From positions 1-19,289 of the forward strand of contig DBYF01000080.1 of assembly GCA_002310155.1 (NCBI GenBank): 19,289 bases of DNA. Direction: 5' to 3'. The translations under genes and the position numbers were made by a program. Positions within the stretch are counted from its first letter, which is position 1. Every line of letters begins with the position of its first letter. The DNA comes from Mageeibacillus sp. UBA1193. Lineage in GTDB: Bacteria > Bacillota > Clostridia > Saccharofermentanales > Saccharofermentanaceae. Below, piece by piece: positions 1 to 7,543 of this stretch. The notes beneath the pieces are model-generated. The model did not search any database. It worked only from the letters and a program-made list of their open reading frames with translations, and had not been told where the DNA came from.

Positions 1-297
1 AAGAAAAAGACAGACGCGGTTTCCGAGGAGACTTCTGTTTCCCGCGGCGAACTGACCAGAGAAGCGATCTTCGATGTCCTGACGGATATGCTGTCCGAGC
101 TTCTGGACATGAAGAAAAGCACTTTTTCCGAAGACACCATGATCTTCGAAGAACTCCCGCTGGATTCCCTTCAGCTTTATGAACTCGTCGTTGATCTCGA
201 GGAGCGTTTCGACACGCGTATCTCTGACGAGGCGATCGAGAAGGTCAGGAGCATCGGCGATGTCGTCGATATGATCTTCGAAGCCGGCAATAACTAA
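1..297 (+). CDS. acyl carrier protein, 5' end cut by window
   Basis: An acyl carrier protein carries growing or finished acyl chains on a phosphopantetheine arm in the cytoplasm. The reading frame is open from base 1, so the true start lies upstream; 98 residues are visible. The last ~80 form a typical four-helix carrier domain. The attachment motif is Leu-Asp-Ser-Leu, with the serine codon at 166-168, followed by a helix rich in Glu and Asp (LVVDLEERF) as is usual for helix II. The visible N-terminal tail, rich in Lys, Glu and Ser, precedes the domain and makes the protein longer than a standard ~75-residue AcpP. It may therefore be a secondary carrier protein or the C-terminal domain of a larger protein. 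The lipid kinase gene starts 20 bp downstream, which suggests an operon. An internal ATG at 88 is unlikely to be the real start because helix I begins before it. Confidence 0.85.
   Translation, partial: KKKTDAVSEETSVSRGELTREAIFDVLTDMLSELLDMKKSTFSEDTMIFEELPLDSLQLYELVVDLEERFDTRISDEAIEKVRSIGDVVDMIFEAGNN
114..123 (-). repeat. dispersed word AGTGCTTTTC, copy 1
   Basis: This is an exact copy on the minus strand inside the acyl carrier protein gene, where the plus strand encodes part of Lys-Lys-Ser-Thr. It is one of seven exact copies in the window. Confidence 0.7.
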
Positions 298-317
298 GAA
301 GTAGCAGGATCCCAGAT

Positions 318-1289
318 TTGCAGTACATATTCATCGTGAATTCGAATATCCATAAGAAGCGTAAGAAGGCTCTGGAAAAAGCTATCGCCGCGCTTCCTGC
401 GGATCTGCGCAACCATTCCAAAGTCTTCTATACCGATCACTCGAACCATGCCGAGGAACTGGCGGTCACCAATTCCGAGAAGTACGGATCCGAGTGCATC
501 ATTTTCGCCTGCGGCGGAGACGGAACGGTCCATGAGATCGCAAATGCGCTGGCGTTCAGAAACTCTCCGATGGCAGTCATTCCACTGGGGACGGGCAATG
601 ATTTCGCGAGAACGCTCTATCCGAAAGATCTCTATAAAAATCCGATGCAGATCCTGAAAAGACTTGCCAATCCGATGATCCACTCGATCGATCTTTTCCG
701 TATCGACAGCTATGACTATATGGGCAACCATCTTCCCGCGTGGAGCCGCTACAGCCTGAACGTCGCGTCCATGGGACTCGATACGCAGGTGCAGTCGAAG
801 GCGAAAAGGATCGTCGCGAAGCATCCGAAGAGCATGTTTATCCGAAATAATGCGTATTCGATCGCGGCGGTCTCGTGCCTTAAGAGCGGCTGGAGATTCA
901 AGATGGACTGTAAGATCGAGCTCGAGACAGGTGAGATGATCGAGATGAAAGATGTCGACTATTCACTGGTCAGCATCTGTAACGGACGCTACTACGGAAG
1001 CGGATTCTGCCCGGCACCGCAGGCCAGTATCGACGATGGTGTGCTCGATGTATGTATCGTAGAGAAGAAGTCGCGCCTGAAGGCCTTCTCGCAGCTGATG
1101 AAGTATAAGAAGGGAAAGCACGTCGGACTGAAGGGATTCTCTTTCTACCGTTCCACGAGCGGCATCTTTACCTCCCTCAACAGCAATATGCAGATGGAAG
1201 GAAACTATGACGGGGAAGACTTCTACGGACATAAGGTCCGCTATGAGATCATCCCGCAGGCTATCCAGATGGCATTCTTTACGGAATAG
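318..1289 (+). CDS. diacylglycerol kinase family lipid kinase (YegS/DagK-like)
   Basis: This is a soluble or peripheral lipid kinase of the DagK/YegS/BmrU family, 323 residues, close to the usual ~300. In Gram-positives these enzymes phosphorylate diacylglycerol to phosphatidic acid at the membrane. The opening strand (YIFIVNSN) and the nucleotide-binding motif GGDGT at residues 66-70 are clear, as is PLGTGNDFAR at 89-98. A C-terminal DGE near residue 306 fits the family's conserved acidic site. The start is TTG at 318: no ATG or GTG lies close in frame, the family normally begins 1-3 residues before this strand, and an AGGA at 306-309 sits 8 nt upstream. The gene lies 20 bp after the acyl carrier protein gene, so the two are probably co-transcribed. 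It ends just before a bidirectional terminator. The exact lipid substrate cannot be told from sequence. Confidence 0.9.
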   Translation: MQYIFIVNSNIHKKRKKALEKAIAALPADLRNHSKVFYTDHSNHAEELAVTNSEKYGSECIIFACGGDGTVHEIANALAFRNSPMAVIPLGTGNDFARTLYPKDLYKNPMQILKRLANPMIHSIDLFRIDSYDYMGNHLPAWSRYSLNVASMGLDTQVQSKAKRIVAKHPKSMFIRNNAYSIAAVSCLKSGWRFKMDCKIELETGEMIEMKDVDYSLVSICNGRYYGSGFCPAPQASIDDGVLDVCIVEKKSRLKAFSQLMKYKKGKHVGLKGFSFYRSTSGIFTSLNSNMQMEGNYDGEDFYGHKVRYEIIPQAIQMAFFTE

Positions 1290-1297
1290 TGCTTTTC
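1288..1297 (+). repeat. dispersed word AGTGCTTTTC, copy 2
   Basis: This exact copy begins within the stop codon of the lipid kinase gene and runs into the intergenic space before the terminator, so protein coding does not explain it. Confidence 0.7.
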
Positions 1298-1312
1298 GAA
1301 TATGGGAAAAGA

Positions 1313-1337
1313 AAAGGCTCCGGATCGCGGAGCCTTT
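1313..1337. terminator. bidirectional intrinsic terminator between lipid kinase gene and plsC
   Basis: A perfect 10-bp stem (AAAGGCTCCG at 1313-1322 pairing with CGGAGCCTTT at 1328-1337) closes a 5-nt loop. A-rich sequence lies on the left and T-rich sequence on the right, so it can end transcription in either direction. It lies 23 bp after the stop of the rightward gene and 4 bp from the stop of the leftward gene, exactly where a shared terminator of convergent genes is expected. Confidence 0.9.
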
Positions 1338-1341
1338 ATTG

Positions 1342-2070
1342 TTATTTCAGATTTACGTCCTTGCTCTCCATTTCCTTCATCCAGGTGTGGATCGCGTCGG
1401 TCATCTTATGTGCGTCGTTATCGTAATCGGAAGGATTCATCGGTTTGCCGAAATGGATGGTGATCCTCTTTCTTCTGTGATGAACCTTATCCCAGGTCTG
1501 CGGTCTCTTCATGTGACGGGACCATACCTGATAACCGCCCTCGATGTAAACGGGAAGAAGCGGTACAGCAGCCTTAACTGCGATATATGCGGCGCCATCC
1601 TTAAACTCGCCCAGGTGACCGTCGGGAGATCTTGTTCCTTCCGGATGGACCAGGATGATGTTGCCGTTCTCGACTTCCTTCTTCGCCTTGATGAGACCAC
1701 GGACAGGATTGCCGTAACGGTCGATCGCGATACCGCGTCCGACTCGCATCATGACACGTCCCAGACTGCCGTAATTGGTCTCGAGATCAGATGCTGCGAG
1801 CGCGCAGAATACCTTTCTGTGCTTTCCCGGAAGCATACTCATGATCCACATACCATCAGCGTAGGTCTGGTGATTGGAGCAGATGACATAGGGCTTCTCA
1901 CCGGGAATATTCTCTTTCTCGCCCGGACGGAGCTTGACGAGAATACGGGTGATCGCCATGGCAACGTGATACCAGAAAAAGCCGATGAAACCACGCGGTG
2001 TCGGGTATTTCTTATTCAGATCCTCGACGGAATGCGTCGGGGCGGCAGAGCCGTTTTCTTTCGACGACAT
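1342..2070 (-). CDS. plsC: 1-acyl-sn-glycerol-3-phosphate acyltransferase
   Basis: PlsC transfers an acyl chain to the sn-2 position of lysophosphatidic acid, giving phosphatidic acid, at the inner face of the membrane. The 242-residue protein has the catalytic HX4D motif (H67 to D72, in SNHQTYAD) and the substrate-binding EGTR motif (E144-R147). A hydrophobic stretch at about residues 26-46 could anchor it. The start is supported by a GAGGAG ribosome binding site (plus-strand 2077-2082) 6 nt before the ATG. A promoter with a consensus -35 box lies about 40 bp upstream. It is convergent with the lipid kinase gene and divergent from the acyl ligase gene. Phosphatidic acid is the likely product of both PlsC and the neighbouring kinase, so the cluster probably serves phospholipid or glycolipid synthesis. 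A role on another lysolipid cannot be excluded. Confidence 0.93.
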   Translation of the reverse strand: MSSKENGSAAPTHSVEDLNKKYPTPRGFIGFFWYHVAMAITRILVKLRPGEKENIPGEKPYVICSNHQTYADGMWIMSMLPGKHRKVFCALAASDLETNYGSLGRVMMRVGRGIAIDRYGNPVRGLIKAKKEVENGNIILVHPEGTRSPDGHLGEFKDGAAYIAVKAAVPLLPVYIEGGYQVWSRHMKRPQTWDKVHHRRKRITIHFGKPMNPSDYDNDAHKMTDAIHTWMKEMESKDVNLK

Positions 2071-2107
2071 GATTGTCTCCTCATAATACCATTCTCTTCA
2101 CGTTGAT

Positions 2108-2136
2108 ATGCTAGACTACATTTTCTTGAATGTCAA
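2108..2136 (-). promoter_or_regulatory. sigma-A promoter for plsC
   Basis: On the minus strand a perfect -35 TTGACA (plus 2131-2136) is followed after 17 bp by a -10 TAGCAT (plus 2108-2113, four of six consensus bases). Transcription would start near 2101, giving a ~30-nt leader before the plsC start at 2070. Confidence 0.65.
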
Positions 2137-2174
2137 TCAAATTATCTATATATAATATGCCTATATTCATGCCC

Positions 2175-2184
2175 GAAAAGCACT
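2175..2184 (-). repeat. dispersed word AGTGCTTTTC, copy 3
   Basis: This is an exact copy on the minus strand in the intergenic region between plsC and the acyl ligase gene, outside any coding sequence. It faces copy 2 across plsC. Confidence 0.7.
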
Positions 2185-2250
2185 GGCAGAAGTGCAGAAA
2201 GCGCACATCTGAAGAAATACTTTGATTTTCAAAATATTTTCCTAAAACGA

Positions 2251-2279
2251 TAGACGTGATGAAAAGAAAGTGGTATCAT
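2251..2279 (+). promoter_or_regulatory. sigma-A promoter for the acyl ligase operon
   Basis: TAGACG (2251-2256, four of six -35 bases) and TATCAT (2274-2279, five of six -10 bases) are separated by 17 bp. Transcription would start near 2286, about 45 nt before the preferred ATG at 2331. That start point also argues against the alternative ATG at 2286, which would be nearly leaderless. A second candidate pair (TTGAAT 2126-2131, TATAAT 2151-2156) has a 19-bp spacer and is less favoured. Confidence 0.5.
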
Positions 2280-2321
2280 CAATAAATGCGTACTGATGTT
2301 TACGCGAACTTTTGCCGCTAC

Positions 2322-2326
2322 GGAGG
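2322..2326 (+). promoter_or_regulatory. ribosome binding site fixing the acyl ligase start
   Basis: GGAGG lies 4 nt before the ATG at 2331 and about 36 nt inside any protein started at ATG 2286. It selects 2331 as the start. Confidence 0.7.
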
Positions 2327-2330
2327 ACCT

Positions 2331-4172
2331 ATGTCGAGCATAGTCGGAAAACCACTTCACGAAGGCGTCCGTTATGAGACGTTCCGCGACCTGATCTTAG
2401 GATCCAAGGAGAAATTTCCTTCCCGCGATTCCTTTATTTTCAGAAGAAAACCGAATGAAGCGGAAATCCATAAGACATATAACGATTTTGCGTCGGATAT
2501 CGAATATCTCGTAGAAGCAATCCATATTCACGGGTTTGCCGGCAAGCACCTGGGTGTCGTCGGTGAGAACGCGTATGAGTGGATGGTCTCTTATTCCGCG
2601 ATCTTAAGCAGCGGCTCCGTAGGACTTCCTCTTGACCGACTGCTTCCTGAACAGGAACTGATCAGCCTTCTGGTACGCGGTAAGGTAGAAGTGCTTTTCT
2701 ATCACCAGAAGCATCATGAGATGGTCATGGATATCGCGAAGAATGCGGAAGAAAACGGAGTAAAAGTTAAGAAGTACATCTGCATGTGCACCGAATATAT
2801 CGCTCCGAATCAGGAGTTCCCGAAGGATGACGAGAGATTCGTTGATATTCAGGACTGGATCGCTGAAGGTAAGAAGGCGGTCGAAGCCGGCGGAAACTTC
2901 ATGAGAACGGTCGAGATCGATCCGGAAGCGACACGTATCATTTTGTTTACATCCGGTACTACAGCGATGAGTAAGGGCGTCATGCTTTCCCATAAGAACA
3001 TCATGACGAATGTGTACGCGATCTCTACGATCCTGACACTTCATGAAGGTGAGAGGATCTTCTCGATCCTGCCGCTTCACCATACTTTCGAAAATACATG
3101 TGAATATTTCATGCTGGTCCGTGGATGCTGCATCTGCTTCTCCGACGGCCTGCGTTATATCGTAAAGAACCTGAACGAGTGGCACGTCGAGGCATGTATC
3201 TCCGTTCCGCTCCTGTTCGAAAATATCCACGGCAAGATCACATCCGGTATTAAGGAATCCGGAAAAGAAGGACTTATCTCCGTCATGATCCCGGTCAGCA
3301 ATTTCCTTAGAAAGTTTAAGATCGACCTTCGAAGAGTTTTCTTCAGCTCGATCATCAAAAAGCTTGGCGGACACCTTCGTCTGATCGTTATCGGCGGTGC
3401 CGGTATTGCCGAGAATTATATCCAGGACTTCAACAACTGGGGATTCGAGTTCCTCATGGGATACGGCCTTACCGAGACCTCTCCGGTTATTGCGGTTACG
3501 ACATCAAAGTACAACGTATATGGAAGTGTCGGACGTCCTCTGACGGGCGTCGAAGTAAAGATCGATACAGACAGTCCCAAAATTGGGACAGTTGGTGAGA
3601 TATTATCTAAGAGTGACTGTGTCATGCAGGGTTACTATGAGAATCCGGAAGCTACGGCAGAAGTACTCGAAGAGGATGGCTGGTTCCACACGGGAGATAT
3701 GGGTTACCTGGATAAGAAGGGCTGCCTGCATATCACCGGACGTGTGAAATCGATGATCGTTCTTACCAACGGCAAGAAGGCGTTCCCAGAAGAGATGGAG
3801 ACCCTTCTGAACAATATCCCCGGCGTAAAGGAGACTTTCGTCTGGGGCTGCAAAGATGACAAGGATGCAGTTGATATCTGCGCCAAGCTCCTGATCGACC
3901 GTAAGGTCATCGGTGAGAATCTTCCGATCCCGGATACCACCGCCGGCGACAACGCGGTACGTGAGTATCTGAGCGCGAAGGTCAAGGATGTTAATCATCA
4001 GATGCCGTCGTATAAGGCGATCCACTATTTCGTCTTCTCGGAGACCGAGATGGTGAAGACCACGACCCTGAAGGTCAAGCGCCCTCAGGAACAGAAGGCG
4101 ATCGAGGATCAGCTCGAGAAAGCCGGTACGACTATGAAAGCAGCGAACGGACAGAATCTGGATACCCTCTAA
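2331..4172 (+). CDS. AMP-forming long-chain acyl-CoA (or acyl-ACP) ligase
   Basis: This enzyme of the ANL adenylate-forming superfamily activates a fatty acid with ATP to acyl-AMP and passes it to a thiol. The 613-residue protein shows the core motifs in order: the phosphate loop TSGTT at 207-211 followed by KG, GYGLTE at 377-382, TGD at 454-456, GR at 470-471, and the C-terminal catalytic lysine K581 in TLKVKR. Lack of a signal peptide indicates a cytoplasmic or membrane-associated enzyme. The start at 2331 is chosen from the adjacent GGAGG; ATG 2286 would add 15 residues without family support. With an acyl carrier protein, a lipid kinase and PlsC nearby, an acyl-ACP synthetase role feeding phospholipid assembly is as plausible as acyl-CoA synthesis; sequence does not decide. 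addB starts 21 bp downstream, so the two are probably co-transcribed. Confidence 0.92.
   Translation: MSSIVGKPLHEGVRYETFRDLILGSKEKFPSRDSFIFRRKPNEAEIHKTYNDFASDIEYLVEAIHIHGFAGKHLGVVGENAYEWMVSYSAILSSGSVGLPLDRLLPEQELISLLVRGKVEVLFYHQKHHEMVMDIAKNAEENGVKVKKYICMCTEYIAPNQEFPKDDERFVDIQDWIAEGKKAVEAGGNFMRTVEIDPEATRIILFTSGTTAMSKGVMLSHKNIMTNVYAISTILTLHEGERIFSILPLHHTFENTCEYFMLVRGCCICFSDGLRYIVKNLNEWHVEACISVPLLFENIHGKITSGIKESGKEGLISVMIPVSNFLRKFKIDLRRVFFSSIIKKLGGHLRLIVIGGAGIAENYIQDFNNWGFEFLMGYGLTETSPVIAVTTSKYNVYGSVGRPLTGVEVKIDTDSPKIGTVGEILSKSDCVMQGYYENPEATAEVLEEDGWFHTGDMGYLDKKGCLHITGRVKSMIVLTNGKKAFPEEMETLLNNIPGVKETFVWGCKDDKDAVDICAKLLIDRKVIGENLPIPDTTAGDNAVREYLSAKVKDVNHQMPSYKAIHYFVFSETEMVKTTTLKVKRPQEQKAIEDQLEKAGTTMKAANGQNLDTL
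2690..2699 (+). repeat. dispersed word AGTGCTTTTC, copy 4
   Basis: This is an exact copy inside the acyl ligase gene, read as GTG CTT TTC (Val-Leu-Phe) after a codon ending in A. Confidence 0.7.
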
Positions 4173-4193
4173 TTTCAAAAGGAGGTAGATACC

Positions 4194-7100
4194 ATGGCGC
4201 TTCATTTGCTTTACGGCGAACATCCCGTCTCGCTTATCGATACCTGTCTGTCCAGAATTTGTGATGAGGCCGTCAGATGGCCGACCCGTCGCGGGTATAT
4301 TATTGTTCCTGAGAGAATGAAGGCGGAAGTGGAACGCCGGTATATCGAGATCCTTCAGCAGAAGAAGGGCGGCAAGAGTGATTCTGCCTTTATGATGATC
4401 GATGTCGTCAGTTTCTCCCGATTCGCCTTTCGTGTCTTAAGTGAAGTCGGCGGCATGGGTGGAAAGACCTTAAGTCCCGCGGGCAGAACGATCCTGATCC
4501 ACAGGATCCTTTCCGAAAACAAAGAAGAATTCCCGGTGCTTGGCAGTTTTGCCGAGCGTGTCGGTTTCGTATCCGATCTGGATGAAGTACTCGGAGACTT
4601 CTACAGATACGGAATTACCGGTTCCATGCTCGAGGAGATGGACCTGTCTTCCGAGAGCCCTCTGACAGCAGGGAAGATCCGTGACTTCGGACACCTGCTC
4701 TCGAAGATCGATGAACTCCGTGAGTCGATGGGCTTTGCACCGGAAAGAGATTCCATGAAGCACCTCTGTGAAGTGCTCCGTCTTTTCCGTGAAGACGCAC
4801 CGGAGACACATGAATGGCCGCTGAAGAGATTATCCTTCCTGCGCGACGCTTCCTGCTGGATCCTGGGCTTCGGAGAGACCCGATCCTTCACTCCCGAGGA
4901 GTATAACATTGTTACAGATCTCGCATCTGTCGCCTCTTCCGTTACTCTTACCTGTGTCGCCGGTTCTGACGTTCCGGAGGAGATGGGAGACGATATCGGC
5001 CACTTCGGTGAGAAGACGATCCGTTCGATCCTTAAGGATTTCACTCCGGAATCTTCCGAGAAGGTGGGTCCCGTTTCCGGACGCTCGTCTGAACTCGCTG
5101 TCCTTTCTTCCGATTACGCTTCGCGTTCCTGCGAGAAGAGAGCTGACCTGGAGGTTCCCTGTGAGATCAAGGTCTTCCATCAGATCTCCGATGAACTTGA
5201 GTATATCGCGGCAAGGATCAAGGAAGCCGTGCAGTTCGGCGGCATGCGCTATAGAGATATCACGGTCGTCATGTGTGACCTGGAGAAATACAGTACCAGC
5301 CTTCACGCGGCTTTTGCCCGCTTCGGCCTGGATGTTTTTGTGGATTCTGAGCAGCCTCTGATGGGTACAGTATGGATGCAGTATCTGACATCGATCCTGG
5401 ATATGTCTGCGTTCCACTGGGACATTTCCTCGGTCATCTCCTATCTGAAATCCGGATTCGTCACCGTAGATAATGAGACCGTCCAGCGCTTCGAGAACTT
5501 CTGTCTGGCGCATGGTATCCGCAATAAGAAAAAGATGCTTTCCTGCGACTCGTACGTATCCACGGTCGCTGAGAAGCAGGTCGTCAAGGAGATCCTTCCG
5601 ATCCTTAAGAAGACCGAGGAGGAACTTGCTTCTGTTGAGAAGGCGAAGACGTGCAGGGACAGAGCGATCGCGCTGCATGACATGGTCTGTGAGAAGAGAC
5701 AGCATGTCGAGTATCTGGTCGATGAGTGGCAGAAGGCCGGGAACCAGGAGGCGGCACTCGCGCTTGCCATGTCCTACAACTACGCGGACGATACGCTTGC
5801 TTCCATGGCAAGGGAACTCGGTGACTTCCCGATCTCCCTTTCGAACTTCAGGGATGCGCTTCTGTCCGCACTTGAGAGTAAGACACTTCAGGCGATCCCT
5901 TCCTACGTGGACCAGGTCACGATCACCAAACCGTCCAATGCATACAGAAGAGCCTGCCGGATGATGTTTATCGTAGGTTCCGAGAGAAAGAATTTCCCGT
6001 TCTCATCTCCGTCGGAAGGATATCTCAAGAACAGGGAGAGAACGATCATCTCCGAGAAACTCTCGGTTGATTTCCCGAACCATGCGAAGGATCAGTCCTA
6101 CGCGGATTTCTTCACAGCATACGCACTTTTTGACGCGCCGTCTGAACGGCTGGTATTTACGATACAGAATTCCGTCGAACCGTCGTCGGTAGTGCTTTTC
6201 CTGAAGGAATCGTATCCGAAGGTCTCATCAGAGATCCTGGATCACCTGTCATCTAAAGATCCGCGAATCCTTCTCCGTGACAAGATGGAGGATTATCTCA
6301 GGGAAGTGATCTCCGGCGCGCGAACAGTTCCGGAAGCAGAATATGACGAAGCGGTCTATGTGTGGAAGACGTATTTCTCATCTTCAGATCTTTCGTCGGA
6401 AGGTAAGACCGATACATCTCTTACGATCTCCAAGGACCTGATGGACCAGCGGTACCACAACAAGCTTCTGATGAGCGTGTCTTCCGTGGAGAGTTATCTT
6501 TATTGCCCGTACCACTATTTCTGTGAGAAGGTCCTGAAGATCGACGAGCGGAAGATCCAGCAGGTACAGGCGACGGAGATGGGCTCTCTGGCGCATACCG
6601 TCATGGAAAAAGCACTCATCGAGTTCCGTGACGCGTACACTTCGGCAACGGATATCGAGAAGCCAATGATCCTTGAGAAATACAGAGCGAAGGATAAGCT
6701 GTCCTGGAGCAGGGATATCCTCCACGCAGCACAGGAGCAGGAACGCTACGCGTACTGTGATGATCCCGCGCTTAAGATGGAGGCCGATACGAAGCTTCTT
6801 GCCGGAACTACGGAGACATTGAACATGATCTTCAATAACCTCGATCCGGAGAAGTATATGCCATCTCTCTTTGAGTGGAAGTTCGGTGCGAATGATATTC
6901 CCGGTTATGACCTTCCGCTTTCTGACGGACGCGTCGTTACATTTACCGGAACGATCGACCGTGTCGATGTCAATGAGGCTGAGAAACGCTTCAACATTCT
7001 CGACTATAAGACCGGTCACAAGAAGATCGAATACGATATGCTCTATGCCGGCGCGAGCGTACAGCTTCCCGCATATCTGCATGTATATTCTTCCCAGCAC

Positions 7101-7541
7101 CCGGAGATGGATCCCGATGGAGTTTCGTACATTCATGTATCGAGAGTGAAGACGAGATGCAAGGGTATGGATGAGACACTTGATCCGGAGGTCGTGGCGA
7201 AGGATCACGCGAAGGCGGTATCGGATACATTCGGTCCGTCCGGATATGCCATGTCCGCAGAGCCGTCTGATATGAAGAAGATGGGCGAGTTCGCGCTTGC
7301 CCACGTGAAGGAAAAATGTGAGCAGCTCTATAGCGGCCACTTCGATGCCAAGCCGGCCAAACTTAAGAAGAAGCCGCTGATGAAGTGTGCGGATTGTGAG
7401 TATAACCAGATCTGCAGCGGAATCGCGGAAGCTCCGGATTATAACTATCTGCCGACGATGGATCCGGTCAAGAATGAAGAAGGTAAGGACCTGAAGGGTT
7501 CGGATCTGTTCTTTGCGAACATTAAGAGAGAGGAGGAGTGA
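4194..7541 (+). CDS. addB: ATP-dependent helicase/nuclease subunit B (AddB/RexB)
   Basis: AddB is the partner of AddA in the complex that processes DNA double-strand ends for RecA-dependent repair. The 1115-residue protein has the AddB N-terminal fold (a VPERM segment and a VVSFSRFAFRVL segment) and a C-terminal PD-(D/E)XK nuclease with D922 in GTIDRVD and D937-Y-K939-T-G. The iron-sulfur cysteines C771, C1065, C1068 and C1074 match the C...C-x2-C-x5-C pattern of AddB. The N-terminal phosphate-binding loop found in Bacillus AddB is missing: the segment reads GEHPVSLI where GxSGSGKT is expected, as in streptococcal RexB. The start is set by AAAGGAGG at 4178-4185, 8 nt before the ATG. The stop lies 2 bp before the addA ATG and the addA ribosome binding site is inside addB, so the pair is translationally coupled. 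Confidence 0.95.
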   Translation: MALHLLYGEHPVSLIDTCLSRICDEAVRWPTRRGYIIVPERMKAEVERRYIEILQQKKGGKSDSAFMMIDVVSFSRFAFRVLSEVGGMGGKTLSPAGRTILIHRILSENKEEFPVLGSFAERVGFVSDLDEVLGDFYRYGITGSMLEEMDLSSESPLTAGKIRDFGHLLSKIDELRESMGFAPERDSMKHLCEVLRLFREDAPETHEWPLKRLSFLRDASCWILGFGETRSFTPEEYNIVTDLASVASSVTLTCVAGSDVPEEMGDDIGHFGEKTIRSILKDFTPESSEKVGPVSGRSSELAVLSSDYASRSCEKRADLEVPCEIKVFHQISDELEYIAARIKEAVQFGGMRYRDITVVMCDLEKYSTSLHAAFARFGLDVFVDSEQPLMGTVWMQYLTSILDMSAFHWDISSVISYLKSGFVTVDNETVQRFENFCLAHGIRNKKKMLSCDSYVSTVAEKQVVKEILPILKKTEEELASVEKAKTCRDRAIALHDMVCEKRQHVEYLVDEWQKAGNQEAALALAMSYNYADDTLASMARELGDFPISLSNFRDALLSALESKTLQAIPSYVDQVTITKPSNAYRRACRMMFIVGSERKNFPFSSPSEGYLKNRERTIISEKLSVDFPNHAKDQSYADFFTAYALFDAPSERLVFTIQNSVEPSSVVLFLKESYPKVSSEILDHLSSKDPRILLRDKMEDYLREVISGARTVPEAEYDEAVYVWKTYFSSSDLSSEGKTDTSLTISKDLMDQRYHNKLLMSVSSVESYLYCPYHYFCEKVLKIDERKIQQVQATEMGSLAHTVMEKALIEFRDAYTSATDIEKPMILEKYRAKDKLSWSRDILHAAQEQERYAYCDDPALKMEADTKLLAGTTETLNMIFNNLDPEKYMPSLFEWKFGANDIPGYDLPLSDGRVVTFTGTIDRVDVNEAEKRFNILDYKTGHKKIEYDMLYAGASVQLPAYLHVYSSQHPEMDPDGVSYIHVSRVKTRCKGMDETLDPEVVAKDHAKAVSDTFGPSGYAMSAEPSDMKKMGEFALAHVKEKCEQLYSGHFDAKPAKLKKKPLMKCADCEYNQICSGIAEAPDYNYLPTMDPVKNEEGKDLKGSDLFFANIKREEE
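6191..6200 (+). repeat. dispersed word AGTGCTTTTC, copy 5
   Basis: This is an exact copy inside addB, read as GTG CTT TTC (Val-Leu-Phe) after a GTA codon. Confidence 0.7.
7531..7536 (+). promoter_or_regulatory. ribosome binding site fixing the addA start
   Basis: AGGAGG inside the end of addB lies 7 nt before ATG 7544 but only 1 nt before GTG 7538. The ATG at 7544 is therefore preferred. Confidence 0.75.
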
Positions 7542-7543
7542 TC

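Noticed and set aside
1207..2106. A 299-codon open frame on the plus strand opposite plsC
   Set aside because: It overlaps the real plsC with its catalytic motifs and also runs through the shared terminator. It is a shadow frame.
2126..2156. TTGAAT and TATAAT pair as a rightward promoter
   Set aside because: The boxes are good but the 19-bp spacer is poor; the 17-bp pair at 2251-2279 is preferred, though both could work.
2180..2195. Inverted repeat GCACT-6 nt-AGTGC upstream of the acyl ligase
   Set aside because: Five-bp arms are expected by chance, there is no link to the promoter boxes, and it overlaps copy 3 of the dispersed word.
2286..2330. ATG 2286 as the start of the acyl ligase
   Set aside because: It has no ribosome binding site and would sit at the predicted transcription start. 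GGAGG before ATG 2331 and family alignment favour the shorter form.
7538..7543. GTG 7538 as the start of addA
   Set aside because: It is only 1 nt from the AGGAGG site and overlaps the addB stop; ATG 7544 has correct spacing.
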